From the NCBI GenBank assembly GCA_021780095.1, contig JAJXZK010000431.1, positions 1 to 33,154 of the forward strand: a DNA stretch of 33,154 nt. Reading direction: 5' to 3'. Shown piece after piece: positions 17,869 through 24,896 of this stretch (its first letter is position 1; each line of letters starts with the position of its first letter). Made by a program: the position numbers and the translations under genes. The notes beneath the pieces are model-generated. The model saw only the letters and a list, made by a program, of their open reading frames with translations, was not told the DNA's origin and ran no database searches. The stretch is from Acidobacteriota bacterium (GTDB lineage: Bacteria > Acidobacteriota > Terriglobia > Terriglobales > Acidobacteriaceae).

Positions 17869-17925
17869 AACCGCGGCAGGCAGCATCCCTATGCGAGATA
17901 AAGCGTGCCCTGATTGTTTCCGCGA

Positions 17926-18222
17926 CTACTTCGATGCCAGGATTTCCAGCTTGTGGACCTCCGGCGTCTCCGAGAATAGCTCCGGAGCCTTGGCGAATAA
18001 AGCTTCCGCAACCTTACCCGAAAGATGAGCCTGCCTTCCCGACTCATCCTGAAAAGTATCGAATATGCCGAACGTTCGCGTGCCGGGATGCCGGATGGCA
18101 AACCAGGAAGCGGTTCCCGCTTCTGCGTTGACAAGCGGCAACGCGCTGCGAAGAAATTGATCCACCTCTTCTTCCTTGCCGGGCTTGGCTTCAAGATTTA
18201 CATAAAGGCCGAGCTTCTCCAT
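17926..18222 (-). CDS. Antibiotic biosynthesis monooxygenase (ABM/YgiN-like) domain protein
   Basis: A 98-residue single-domain protein of the dimeric alpha-beta barrel type. Evidence is YVNLEAKPGKEEEVDQFL near the N-terminus, the central GTASWFAIRHPGTRTFGIFDTFQDES (in two pieces, about 36-61) and the helix with HLSGKVAEALFAKAPELF. Relatives are cofactor-free quinol or small-molecule oxygenases, but many have no known substrate and none can be named here. GAGGTG lies six bases before the ATG. It stands alone between + strand genes and diverges from the membrane protein at 18305. Confidence 0.87.
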   Translation of the reverse strand: MEKLGLYVNLEAKPGKEEEVDQFLRSALPLVNAEAGTASWFAIRHPGTRTFGIFDTFQDESGRQAHLSGKVAEALFAKAPELFSETPEVHKLEILASK

Positions 18223-18304
18223 GTGTCACCTCTGCCGCATTGGATGCAGTGACAGTCCCTTCCGATTGACGCGCTTACGGCGGCTCTGCGAGACTCACGT
18301 CCAT

Positions 18305-19018
18305 ATGCAATACAGCGGCAAGGTGGAATATGCCCACGCACGCAAAATGCGGGACCGGAATACGCGCGTCTACCGGCTCGCCCATTGGCCCATCTGGATT
18401 TGGGTTTTCTTTCTGACGCCGGGACCCCTGACCTTTACTCTCTTCGCTCACGGCTTTGGATTAGGCAATCTGGCGTGGCTGTTGGCCGTGCTTGTCGGCA
18501 CGGGAATCGCCGCGGTCCGCGGAAAACTTCCCGGGTCCGAGCCGCGTCCCTATATCCTCCGCTTCGATGAAGACAAGCCAAACCCGCTTTACCGCCGCGT
18601 CTGCTACACCTTCGCGTGGAACGCGGTGTTGAGCTTTTCGTTGCTGAATCTGGCCGGCCTGCTCGTCGCAGCATTGGCCGGCAAGTGGTATATGCAGCAG
18701 ATCTACCATCATGCCTATCTGCCGTTGTGTGCGATCGTCCTGTTCCTGGGGGCGATCGGCAAGCTGCCCCGTGTCGGTCCCTCCACCCAGGGGGAAGGCG
18801 CCGAGCGTCGATATTTTTACGGCTCCGTCTGGGCCGTCACAGTGGCCCAAACGTTGCTGCTGGTGGTCTGGAAAATTCTTCCCCAGTCACAAGGTACCAG
18901 CGTGTTGAAATTGACTGTGTTTGTTGGCGCATTATTTGCCATGGGTGTGGCCGCCTATCGCGGGGTCCTCCCCCGGACCCGCCCTATTCTCCCCGGCGAG
19001 TCCATGGTTGCTGACTAA
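18305..19018 (+). CDS. Unrecognised multi-spanning membrane protein
   Basis: I do not recognise this protein. From ATG 18305 it is 237 residues with about five or six hydrophobic segments (roughly 30-52, 56-73, 104-127, 140-153, 174-192, 202-220) joined by short polar loops; RPYILRFDEDKPNP sits in one loop. The frame opens back to 18221, but that part overlaps the start of the divergent ABM gene and looks non-coding; ATG 18347 is another possible start. No strong Shine-Dalgarno precedes 18305. Composition and frame length support a real gene. No catalytic motif is seen, and its function is unknown. Confidence 0.65.
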   Translation: MQYSGKVEYAHARKMRDRNTRVYRLAHWPIWIWVFFLTPGPLTFTLFAHGFGLGNLAWLLAVLVGTGIAAVRGKLPGSEPRPYILRFDEDKPNPLYRRVCYTFAWNAVLSFSLLNLAGLLVAALAGKWYMQQIYHHAYLPLCAIVLFLGAIGKLPRVGPSTQGEGAERRYFYGSVWAVTVAQTLLLVVWKILPQSQGTSVLKLTVFVGALFAMGVAAYRGVLPRTRPILPGESMVAD

Positions 19019-19091
19019 AGTCCGGGGTCTGTCCCGCTGTCGCCCCAAAATGCGCCACCGATTGCAACAATATTTATTACCGACCGGAAAC

Positions 19092-19163
19092 CCCGAAAAT
19101 AATTGGTTGCTAAGGCAACCAATGTGTGCAATATGGTTGCTAAGGCAACTAATTTTCTTCGGG
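19092..19163. repeat. Double palindromic element with two GGTTGCTAAGGCAAC copies
   Basis: GGTTGCTAAGGCAAC occurs twice, at 19105-19119 and 19135-19149, exactly 30 bases apart. Each copy is a dyad around TAAG. The first extends to a 9-bp stem (ATTGGTTGC / GCAACCAAT); the second has a stem of at least 5 bp plus a wobble pair. The pair is flanked by CCCGAA (19092-19097) and TTCGGG (19158-19163), giving an imperfect 72-bp inverted repeat. It lies between two convergent gene ends. Possible roles are a bidirectional terminator (TATTTT follows the - strand stem), a dimeric-repressor operator or a short palindromic repeat element. Confidence 0.7.
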
Positions 19164-19205
19164 CTCAAAAGCGGCTGGAATTCGCCGTCAGAAGGCGCAC
19201 GAATA

Positions 19206-20174
19206 TCATTTCTTTACGAGCTGAATTCCGCGATGCGGCTGAGTCGTCCACACCAGGATCGCAGCCAGCAAAATGACCAGCCCACACCAAACACTGCCTT
19301 CCGGCCCAGTCGCGCCTCCGCTCAGAAGCCTTGCGCCGTGGGCATGCGCTTCCATCAGGCGGCCCGCGGAAACGCCGCCGCTATCGGGCGTTCCGTAAAA
19401 GTACGACTCTGCCCAGTCCCACGACACATGGAATCCGATGGCCCACCACAGATGACCGAGCCGCCACAGGCTCAGCGAAAACACCAGTGCGATCAATGCC
19501 GCCGCCACCAGGCCGAAAGGACTTTCGCCGGGGTTGCCTTTATGCAACGCACCGAACAGGATAGCGAGCACAATTGCCGCCGGCCAAAATCGGATGCCTC
19601 TCGCCAGCGTGTAGAGCAAATATCCGCGCAGCATAAATTCTTCTGTCATGCCGACCAGGAAGAAGGCCAGGGCCCATGCGGCGGCGTACTTCAGCGACCA
19701 TCCTAAGGTCATGTGCGATTGCGTGAGTGTCAGATGGTGCGTTGCCAGCAGGATGCCAACCAGCAGGGAGAGAAACCCGAATCCGCAGACCAGGCCAATC
19801 AGGAATTGACGCACGCGATCGAATCCAGCCAGTCCATAATGCGCGGTGTCACGAAGTTCCAGGCGCGCCATGCCAGCGGTGGCGATCAGCACCGCAATCA
19901 GCACGCTGGCCTCCGACAAAATGGCGATCGCGGGATGGAATCCAGTGCCCGGACGCGTACGCATATTTGCTGGCAGATGAGTGGTTATCCAGCGCATCTC
20001 CAATCCGACAAGAAACAGCAGCGCAGCCAGAACCCCGACATAGATGACAATGCTCCAACCGGCGCGCAGGCCGTTGGGGCCGTAGAAGACCGTAGAGCGC
20101 AGTGGAGGCGCAGGAGAAAACGGCGGCGTGGACGCAGGAATATCGGCGGACGGATCAGGCGGTAGAACTTCCAT
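19206..20174 (-). CDS. CPBP-family intramembrane metalloprotease
   Basis: A 322-residue polytopic protein with a Pro-rich N-terminus (1-27) and about seven or eight membrane segments. The CPBP (Abi/CAAX protease-like) motifs are visible: TEEFMLRG with Glu178, Glu179 and Arg183; FGALH with His211; and a later GFHVSWDW with a further His. These residues form the predicted intramembrane metal site. Bacterial members act in protein processing, bacteriocin self-immunity or unknown roles; nothing in the neighbourhood points to a bacteriocin. It diverges from the glutaminyl cyclotransferase across 108 bases. Confidence 0.9.
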   Translation of the reverse strand: MEVLPPDPSADIPASTPPFSPAPPLRSTVFYGPNGLRAGWSIVIYVGVLAALLFLVGLEMRWITTHLPANMRTRPGTGFHPAIAILSEASVLIAVLIATAGMARLELRDTAHYGLAGFDRVRQFLIGLVCGFGFLSLLVGILLATHHLTLTQSHMTLGWSLKYAAAWALAFFLVGMTEEFMLRGYLLYTLARGIRFWPAAIVLAILFGALHKGNPGESPFGLVAAALIALVFSLSLWRLGHLWWAIGFHVSWDWAESYFYGTPDSGGVSAGRLMEAHAHGARLLSGGATGPEGSVWCGLVILLAAILVWTTQPHRGIQLVKK

Positions 20175-20282
20175 GGATGGCCTCGTGCGATCGGTATGCG
20201 TTTCAAATACTGTGTGCTCCCATAGTACTGGCGAATTTGCGCGGGTCGCACGTAGTTTTCGTGATTCAGATATTTCCTTACG

Positions 20283-21146
20283 ATGCAGTATGTTGAATGC
20301 ATGCGCTCATCAGTTCGCCCCGTAGTGGCGACTTCGCACAACTCGTCTCGCCGCCGAACTTTGCTGCTGCCGATTCTTATCCTGGTTTTCATCTCCTGGG
20401 CGGCCGCCGCGCCCGTCTTTGCTGCCACACCGGCGATTCCGACTGAAACCTATCGTATCGTGCACGTCTATCCGCATGATGCGACCGCGTTCACCCAGGG
20501 CCTGGTGTTCGTGAACGGCATGCTGTACGAGTCGACGGGGTTGCAGGGCCAGTCCAGTTTGCGCATGGTCGATCTGGCATCGGGTCGCGTGCTGCAAAAA
20601 CATGATCTGGCGGCAAAGTATTTCGGCGAAGGCCTCACCGACTGGCGGAGCCAACTGATTCAACTGACATGGCAATCGCACCTGGGGTTTGTGTATGACA
20701 CGTTCAGCTTCCGCACCCTTCGCACCTTTACTTATCCCTGGGACGGTTGGGGACTCACGCATGACAGCCGCCATTTGATTCTGAGCGATGGCACCTCCGT
20801 TCTCCACTTGCTCGACCCCTCGACATTCAAGCCGGTGGGCAAGATTCAAGTGACTGCCGACGGCAAGCCGGTGATGAATCTGAACGAGCTTGAATATATC
20901 CACGGCGACGTTTACGCCAACATCTGGGAGACGAATCGAATCGCGCGAATTTCTCCTGCAAGCGGCAAGGTGATCGCGTGGATAGATCTTTCAGGCCTGC
21001 GCCCTCCGTCCGTGCAACAAAACGACAATGCTGTGCTGAATGGAATTGCCTATGACAGGCAACACGACCGCCTGTATGTGACCGGCAAGCTGTGGCCGAA
21101 TCTGTATGAGATCAAGCTGATCCCGGCGTCCCCCGGCCCGCAGTAA
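20283..21146 (+). CDS. Secreted glutaminyl cyclotransferase (beta-propeller type)
   Basis: A 287-residue exported enzyme of the bacterial/plant glutamine cyclotransferase family, which converts N-terminal Gln of peptides to pyroglutamate. A signal peptide occupies roughly residues 25-48 (ends VFAA). Propeller motifs in order are YPHDATAFTQGLVF, YESTGLQGQSSLR, FGEGLTDW, WDGWGLTHD, LSDGT, NELEYIHGDVYANIWETN and LNGIAYD followed by LYVTGKLWPNLYEI. All fit the family. The start may instead be ATG 20301; both lack a strong Shine-Dalgarno site. The target peptide is unknown. Confidence 0.92.
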   Translation: MQYVECMRSSVRPVVATSHNSSRRRTLLLPILILVFISWAAAAPVFAATPAIPTETYRIVHVYPHDATAFTQGLVFVNGMLYESTGLQGQSSLRMVDLASGRVLQKHDLAAKYFGEGLTDWRSQLIQLTWQSHLGFVYDTFSFRTLRTFTYPWDGWGLTHDSRHLILSDGTSVLHLLDPSTFKPVGKIQVTADGKPVMNLNELEYIHGDVYANIWETNRIARISPASGKVIAWIDLSGLRPPSVQQNDNAVLNGIAYDRQHDRLYVTGKLWPNLYEIKLIPASPGPQ

Positions 21147-21201
21147 GCGCGCCTTCGGCGATTCCCCGCCGGTTGAAACAAGATTCGCGCTGGGTGTTCG
21201 C

Positions 21202-21230
21202 TTGACATATCGCCGAATGCCAGCAATGCT
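21202..21230 (+). promoter_or_regulatory. Putative sigma-70 promoter for the DHH gene
   Basis: A perfect -35 hexamer TTGACA (21202-21207) is followed after 17 bases by AATGCT (21225-21230), a weak -10 (3 of 6). Transcription would begin near 21237. That leaves a leader of about 60 bases before GTG 21296 and argues against the upstream TTG at 21233 as the start. Confidence 0.4.
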
Positions 21231-21295
21231 AGTTGATTCAGCCTATTAGGATATCGTTGCCATCCACTGGTTGCGAATGGAGTGATTGCTCTCAA

Positions 21296-22306
21296 GTGAA
21301 AGTACGCGTCTTCTATCACGATAAATGTTTCGATGGGGCCTGTTCGGCCTCGCTGTTTGCGCGCTTCCATCGCGAACGCATCGCTGCGGGCGCGGATTAT
21401 GAATTCTGCGGACTGGTCCATCGCGCCGGCGCCTTGTTTGACGAGAAAGAATTCACCGGCGATGAAAATGCGATTGTCGACTTCAAGTATTCTGCTTCTC
21501 CAGCCATCACCTGGTGGTTCGATCATCATCTGAGCGCGTTCCTGACGCCGGAAGATCATCAGCACTTTCTCGACGGGCAGAAAGATCCGAAGGTCCGCGA
21601 GCGCAAGTTCTACAATCCCGACTATGTTTCCTGTACTGGATTTATCGCGCACATTGCGGCAACGCAATTTGCATTTGACGCTTCGCCGGTCGCCGACCTG
21701 ATTCGCTGGGCGGACATTGTCGATGGCGCGCAATACGAGAGCGCACAGAGTGCCGTTGAAATGGCGGAGCCGGCGATGATGCTGACCATGGCGATTGAGT
21801 CGGCGCAGGACCCTGGCTTCGTTCCCAGATTGATTCCGTTGTTGACGGAGATGAGTCTGGCGGAGGTTCTGGATCAGCCGTTCGTGCGCGATCTGATTCC
21901 GGGATTGATGGAACGCCATCACAAGGCGTTGGAGCTGATTCGCGAACGTTCCACATGCGAGCAGGGAACGATTTATTTCGACATTACGGACCATCCGCTT
22001 GAAGGCTATAACAAATTCATTCCGTACTATCTCCATCCCGAGGCGACGTATAGCATCGGCCTCAGCCGCTCCAGTTTTCGTACCAAGATCGCCGTGGGCT
22101 CCAATCCGTGGACGCGTGTTGCTGCGGAGCAAATGGTCAATCTGGCCGTGATCTGCGAGCGCTACGGCGGCGGCGGTCATGCGCGAGTGGGTGCGATCTC
22201 CTTCCCGCGCGAGAAGGACGATCTGGCACGGCAGGCGGCTGCGGAGATTGTTTCCGAACTGCGCGCCCATGACCCAACACCCTTGCAACAACTTTCCGCG
22301 CGATAG
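21296..22306 (+). CDS. DHH-family phosphoesterase
   Basis: A 336-residue protein with the two-domain architecture of DHH phosphoesterases. The N-domain has YHDKCFDGACSA (7-18; a metal-binding Asp pair) and the signature FDHH (75-78). The C-terminal DHHA1-type domain ends with YGGGGHARVGAISF. Relatives are Mn-dependent nanoRNases, pAp phosphatases or cyclic-dinucleotide phosphodiesterases, but this divergent member cannot be assigned a substrate. The GTG at 21296 is preferred because the conserved fold starts right after it and a putative promoter lies just upstream. The longer frame begins at TTG 21233. It precedes engB by 27 bases, suggesting an operon. Confidence 0.9.
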   Translation: MKVRVFYHDKCFDGACSASLFARFHRERIAAGADYEFCGLVHRAGALFDEKEFTGDENAIVDFKYSASPAITWWFDHHLSAFLTPEDHQHFLDGQKDPKVRERKFYNPDYVSCTGFIAHIAATQFAFDASPVADLIRWADIVDGAQYESAQSAVEMAEPAMMLTMAIESAQDPGFVPRLIPLLTEMSLAEVLDQPFVRDLIPGLMERHHKALELIRERSTCEQGTIYFDITDHPLEGYNKFIPYYLHPEATYSIGLSRSSFRTKIAVGSNPWTRVAAEQMVNLAVICERYGGGGHARVGAISFPREKDDLARQAAAEIVSELRAHDPTPLQQLSAR

Positions 22307-22333
22307 CAGACGTAGAAATTCAGGTGATCCCTA

Positions 22334-22954
22334 ATGTTTCGCTATCAAACAACGTTTCTGTTGTCCGCCACCAGCGCCGCGCAATTTCCTGCGACTTCAG
22401 CCCCGGAGATTGCTTTTCTTGGCCGATCCAACGTGGGCAAATCGAGCTTGATCAATGCGTTGTTAGGCGAGCCGGCGGCGCGGGTATCGTCCACTCCCGG
22501 CAGAACACGAGCCATCAATTTCTTCGCGCTGCACCAAGGGTCGCAGCCCCGGCCAGAGCTGATTTTGGCGGACCTGCCCGGCTATGGATATGCAAAAATC
22601 TCACGTTCCATTAGCGCTGAATGGCCGGCATTCATCAATCCGTACCTTGCCGAGCGCGAAACGTTGGCTGCCTGCGTTTGCCTGGTGGATATGAATGTGC
22701 CGCCGCAACCCGGCGACATGATGCTGGCGGAATATCTAGATAGTATTCATCGCCCGCGAATTATTGTGGGGACCAAGGCGGATAAGCTGTCGGGGAATCA
22801 GCGCGTGGTTGCGACCAAGCGGCTGCGCGAAGCGCTGGAGACGGACGACATTCTCATCTGCTCCGCCAAAGATGGTCGGGGAGTTTCGGCCCTGTGGAAA
22901 GCGATTCACGGGATTGCCGAGGCGGCCAAGCCAGCGAACACGGAGTCTCTTTAA
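22334..22954 (+). CDS. engB: Ribosome biogenesis GTPase EngB (YsxC/YihA)
   Basis: TRAFAC GTPase required for large-subunit ribosome assembly. The 206-residue length is typical. G motifs are G1 GRSNVGKSS (30-38), G2 region STPGRTRAINFF (53-64), G3 DLPGYGYAK (80-88), G4 TKAD (147-150) and G5 CSAKDG. AGGTGA lies about seven bases before the ATG. It converges with the - strand urocanase-like gene across only 17 bases, so there is almost no room for a dedicated terminator. Confidence 0.97.
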   Translation: MFRYQTTFLLSATSAAQFPATSAPEIAFLGRSNVGKSSLINALLGEPAARVSSTPGRTRAINFFALHQGSQPRPELILADLPGYGYAKISRSISAEWPAFINPYLAERETLAACVCLVDMNVPPQPGDMMLAEYLDSIHRPRIIVGTKADKLSGNQRVVATKRLREALETDDILICSAKDGRGVSALWKAIHGIAEAAKPANTESL

Positions 22955-22971
22955 ATCCGCAGCTTTATTCT

Positions 22972-23802
22972 TCAAGGCCGCTGCAGTGGGACCGATTGGC
23001 TTGCACCTTCCGCGGTTTGCCAGTGGAGGGTCGCGGACGGTTGGACTTCACCGGAAGAAATTGCGTTTTTGAACACCTCTACCAGCCGCGTCACTTCTTC
23101 AGGGTGCATCGCGAGAACGCGCTGCAACGGTCGCTGGCGATGGAAGTATGCAGGCGCTTGCTGCAGCCACCGGCGACGGAGCGAATCGTCGACCGGCAAT
23201 TGCTGCAGGGCAACCGCGTCCATTCGCCGCAGGTCTGTGAGACTGGCCGCAGTCCAGAAGACTTCAACCAACCCAGCGGCGTGAAAAGATTGGGCAGCGT
23301 GGGTTTCCACGCCCACGGCGCCGCGTTCAACGAACGTGAGCAGCGCGGGTTGATTGAGGGGCGCGGTTTCAGTCTTCGATGCGCCACGTTCAGCCAGCAG
23401 GTCCGGCTGAACGCCGCGCTCGACCATGGCAGGCAGAATCGCCGCTGCTTCTCCGAGAAGGCCGACCGACAAGGCTTTCTTCTTGCGCAGTTCGTTCTTC
23501 AGCACGCGCAGCGACTCGTCAAGCGTGTTCACCATAAAGTCGCAGGCGCCATTGCGCAACGCCGCCTTCAGGTGTTCCGATGAGGGGTCGATGCCAAGAA
23601 ACGCTCCGCCGGAAATGGTGGTCGCAAGCGCCAACTCCGCGCCTTCCAGGCCAAATCCTACGCATGTCAGCAGGCGTCCGGCCAAGCCATCCGCGGGCGG
23701 GTCTGGAAATCGCTCGGCCCGAATTGACTGGAGCCGGATGTAGCACCCATACACGGCGCTCTGGCGGGGCTGAGATAGTGCTGATAGGGCTGGACCGGTC
23801 AC
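22972..23802 (-). CDS. Stand-alone urocanase-like Rossmann domain protein
   Basis: A 276-residue protein with no full family match that I recognise. Residues about 46-136 resemble the NAD-binding core of urocanate hydratase: a glycine loop GFGLEGA (49-55; GLGGMGG in true urocanases), SGGAFLGIDPSSEHL (64-78), NTLDESL (92-98) and LSVGLLGEAAAILPAM with VERGVQPDLL (111-136). The segment that should follow, the urocanase DQTSAHDP motif, is replaced by unrelated sequence (ERGASKTETAP). The first and last domains of urocanase are missing, since true enzymes are about 550 aa. The start is a GTG without an obvious Shine-Dalgarno. It lies 22 bases after the second prepilin and probably shares its transcript. 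Enzymatic urocanase activity is unlikely; the role is unknown. Confidence 0.75.
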   Translation of the reverse strand: MTGPALSALSQPRQSAVYGCYIRLQSIRAERFPDPPADGLAGRLLTCVGFGLEGAELALATTISGGAFLGIDPSSEHLKAALRNGACDFMVNTLDESLRVLKNELRKKKALSVGLLGEAAAILPAMVERGVQPDLLAERGASKTETAPLNQPALLTFVERGAVGVETHAAQSFHAAGLVEVFWTAASLTDLRRMDAVALQQLPVDDSLRRRWLQQAPAYFHRQRPLQRVLAMHPEEVTRLVEVFKNAISSGEVQPSATLHWQTAEGASQSVPLQRP

Positions 23803-23824
23803 GGTGTCAGTCTTTCAGATTGTG

Positions 23825-24304
23825 TCACCATTGCGAATAAGGTTCACCGTTACTGCCGACCAGATCCGATCCGCTGTGGACATCGCTGATGCCCGTTTGC
23901 GATTGATCGACACTGGTGTAGGAGTCCGACTGATCCGCGTTCCAGGTGGTGTTGCTATGGGTCATCGGGTCGATGGGAAGTGACTTGAGATAGCCGGCCT
24001 GCACCAGATCGTCGAGGGATTGCGGAGCCGCCTCTTTATCTTCCGTATATTGTTCGATGGCATCGCGCATGGTGTGCAGGTCCTCGCGCAGAGCTGCTTC
24101 TTTCGCGCTGCGGATGGCGGAAATGAAGCTGGGAACCGCAACCGCCATCAGAACCGCGATGATCGCCATCACCACCATCAGCTCGACCAGCGTAAAGCCG
24201 CGCTGCCGGCGGGAAGATCGCCCCACCGTCGCCAGGGGAATCCAACGGCGTCGTTTGAAAAGCGTGGTCCGGAATGGGGGCGACATCGGCTGTCTGTCTA
24301 CCAT
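23825..24304 (-). CDS. GspG-like prepilin (second of a tandem pair)
   Basis: A 159-residue type II secretion/type IV pilus-like pseudopilin. A long basic leader (1-36) ends RRQRG, with prepilin peptidase cleavage before FTLVELMVVMAIIAVLMAVA (37-56) and the conserved Glu at mature position 5 (Glu41). The soluble part has EDLHTMRDAIEQYTEDK, LPIDPMT and a C-terminal ISDVHSGSDLVG typical of GspG-like proteins. The ATG at 24304 lies within the end of the preceding prepilin (ATGGTAG, 7-bp overlap), implying translational coupling. ATG 24286 would give a shorter leader. Confidence 0.92.
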   Translation of the reverse strand: MVDRQPMSPPFRTTLFKRRRWIPLATVGRSSRRQRGFTLVELMVVMAIIAVLMAVAVPSFISAIRSAKEAALREDLHTMRDAIEQYTEDKEAAPQSLDDLVQAGYLKSLPIDPMTHSNTTWNADQSDSYTSVDQSQTGISDVHSGSDLVGSNGEPYSQW

Positions 24305-24870
24305 GTTTTGTACTTTGTCCCGTCCAGGGCCGTTCCGTCAGAGGCGGAATGAACGTCGAAAACATCCTGACCGCCCCAGGAATCGCTATCCGGATCGTCC
24401 TGCATGGAGCGCAGCACCCAATCTTTTTTCCCGGTCATCGGATCCACAGGAATCTGGCGCAAAAACTTTACCTTCTTCCCCTGAACGTCGACGCCGTTGA
24501 CCAGGGTGTCCATATCCGGCGGATAGCCATTGCTGTCAATCGAAACTTGAAAGGCTTTGCGATCTGCGGCGTCCTTGTACTTGTCGATTGCGCGCCGCAT
24601 GGTCCAAAGATCGTCGCGCAGCACTTGTTCTTTTTGCCGCTGGATCTGAAAGCGTGCGATCGGATAGGCGACCGAGGCCAAAATCGAGAGAATCGCCACC
24701 GTCACGATTAGTTCGACCAGAGTCAATCCCTGCTGGCCGTGGCTGCTTCGCCGGGATGCTGTTGTCCGTCGCCGCAGACATGGATCGAACATCGCTGCCT
24801 CGCGAGAGCCTAAGCGCGCGAATGTGCTCTCACGGCGTCCGCGATTCGCATCCATCCGATTCAACTCCAT
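24298..24870 (-). CDS. GspG-like prepilin (first of a tandem pair)
   Basis: A 190-residue pseudopilin paralogous to the gene that follows. The leader is long (1-48, basic), with the cleavage site GQQG before LTLVELIVTVAILSILASVA and Glu53 at mature position 5. The body shares RDDLWTMRRAIDKYKD, IPVDPMTGKKDW and a C-terminal VFDVHSASDG with its partner. A GGGA site (24881-24884) about ten bases upstream supports ATG 24870, although ATGs at 24855 and 24792 would shorten the leader. It starts 26 bases after the secretin stop. The pair likely forms a short pseudopilus with the secretin; neither an ATPase nor a platform protein is encoded nearby. Confidence 0.92.
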   Translation of the reverse strand: MELNRMDANRGRRESTFARLGSREAAMFDPCLRRRTTASRRSSHGQQGLTLVELIVTVAILSILASVAYPIARFQIQRQKEQVLRDDLWTMRRAIDKYKDAADRKAFQVSIDSNGYPPDMDTLVNGVDVQGKKVKFLRQIPVDPMTGKKDWVLRSMQDDPDSDSWGGQDVFDVHSASDGTALDGTKYKTW

Positions 24871-24896
24871 TGCGAAACGCTCCCTACTTCTCCAGC

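Noticed and set aside
21050..22291. 413-codon - strand open frame across the DHH gene
   Set aside because: It is antisense to intact DHH and DHHA1 motifs and shows no recognisable domain.
22894..23583. 229-codon + strand frame across the urocanase-like gene
   Set aside because: It begins inside engB and is antisense to the better-supported - strand gene, which carries urocanase-like motifs and fits the operon spacing.
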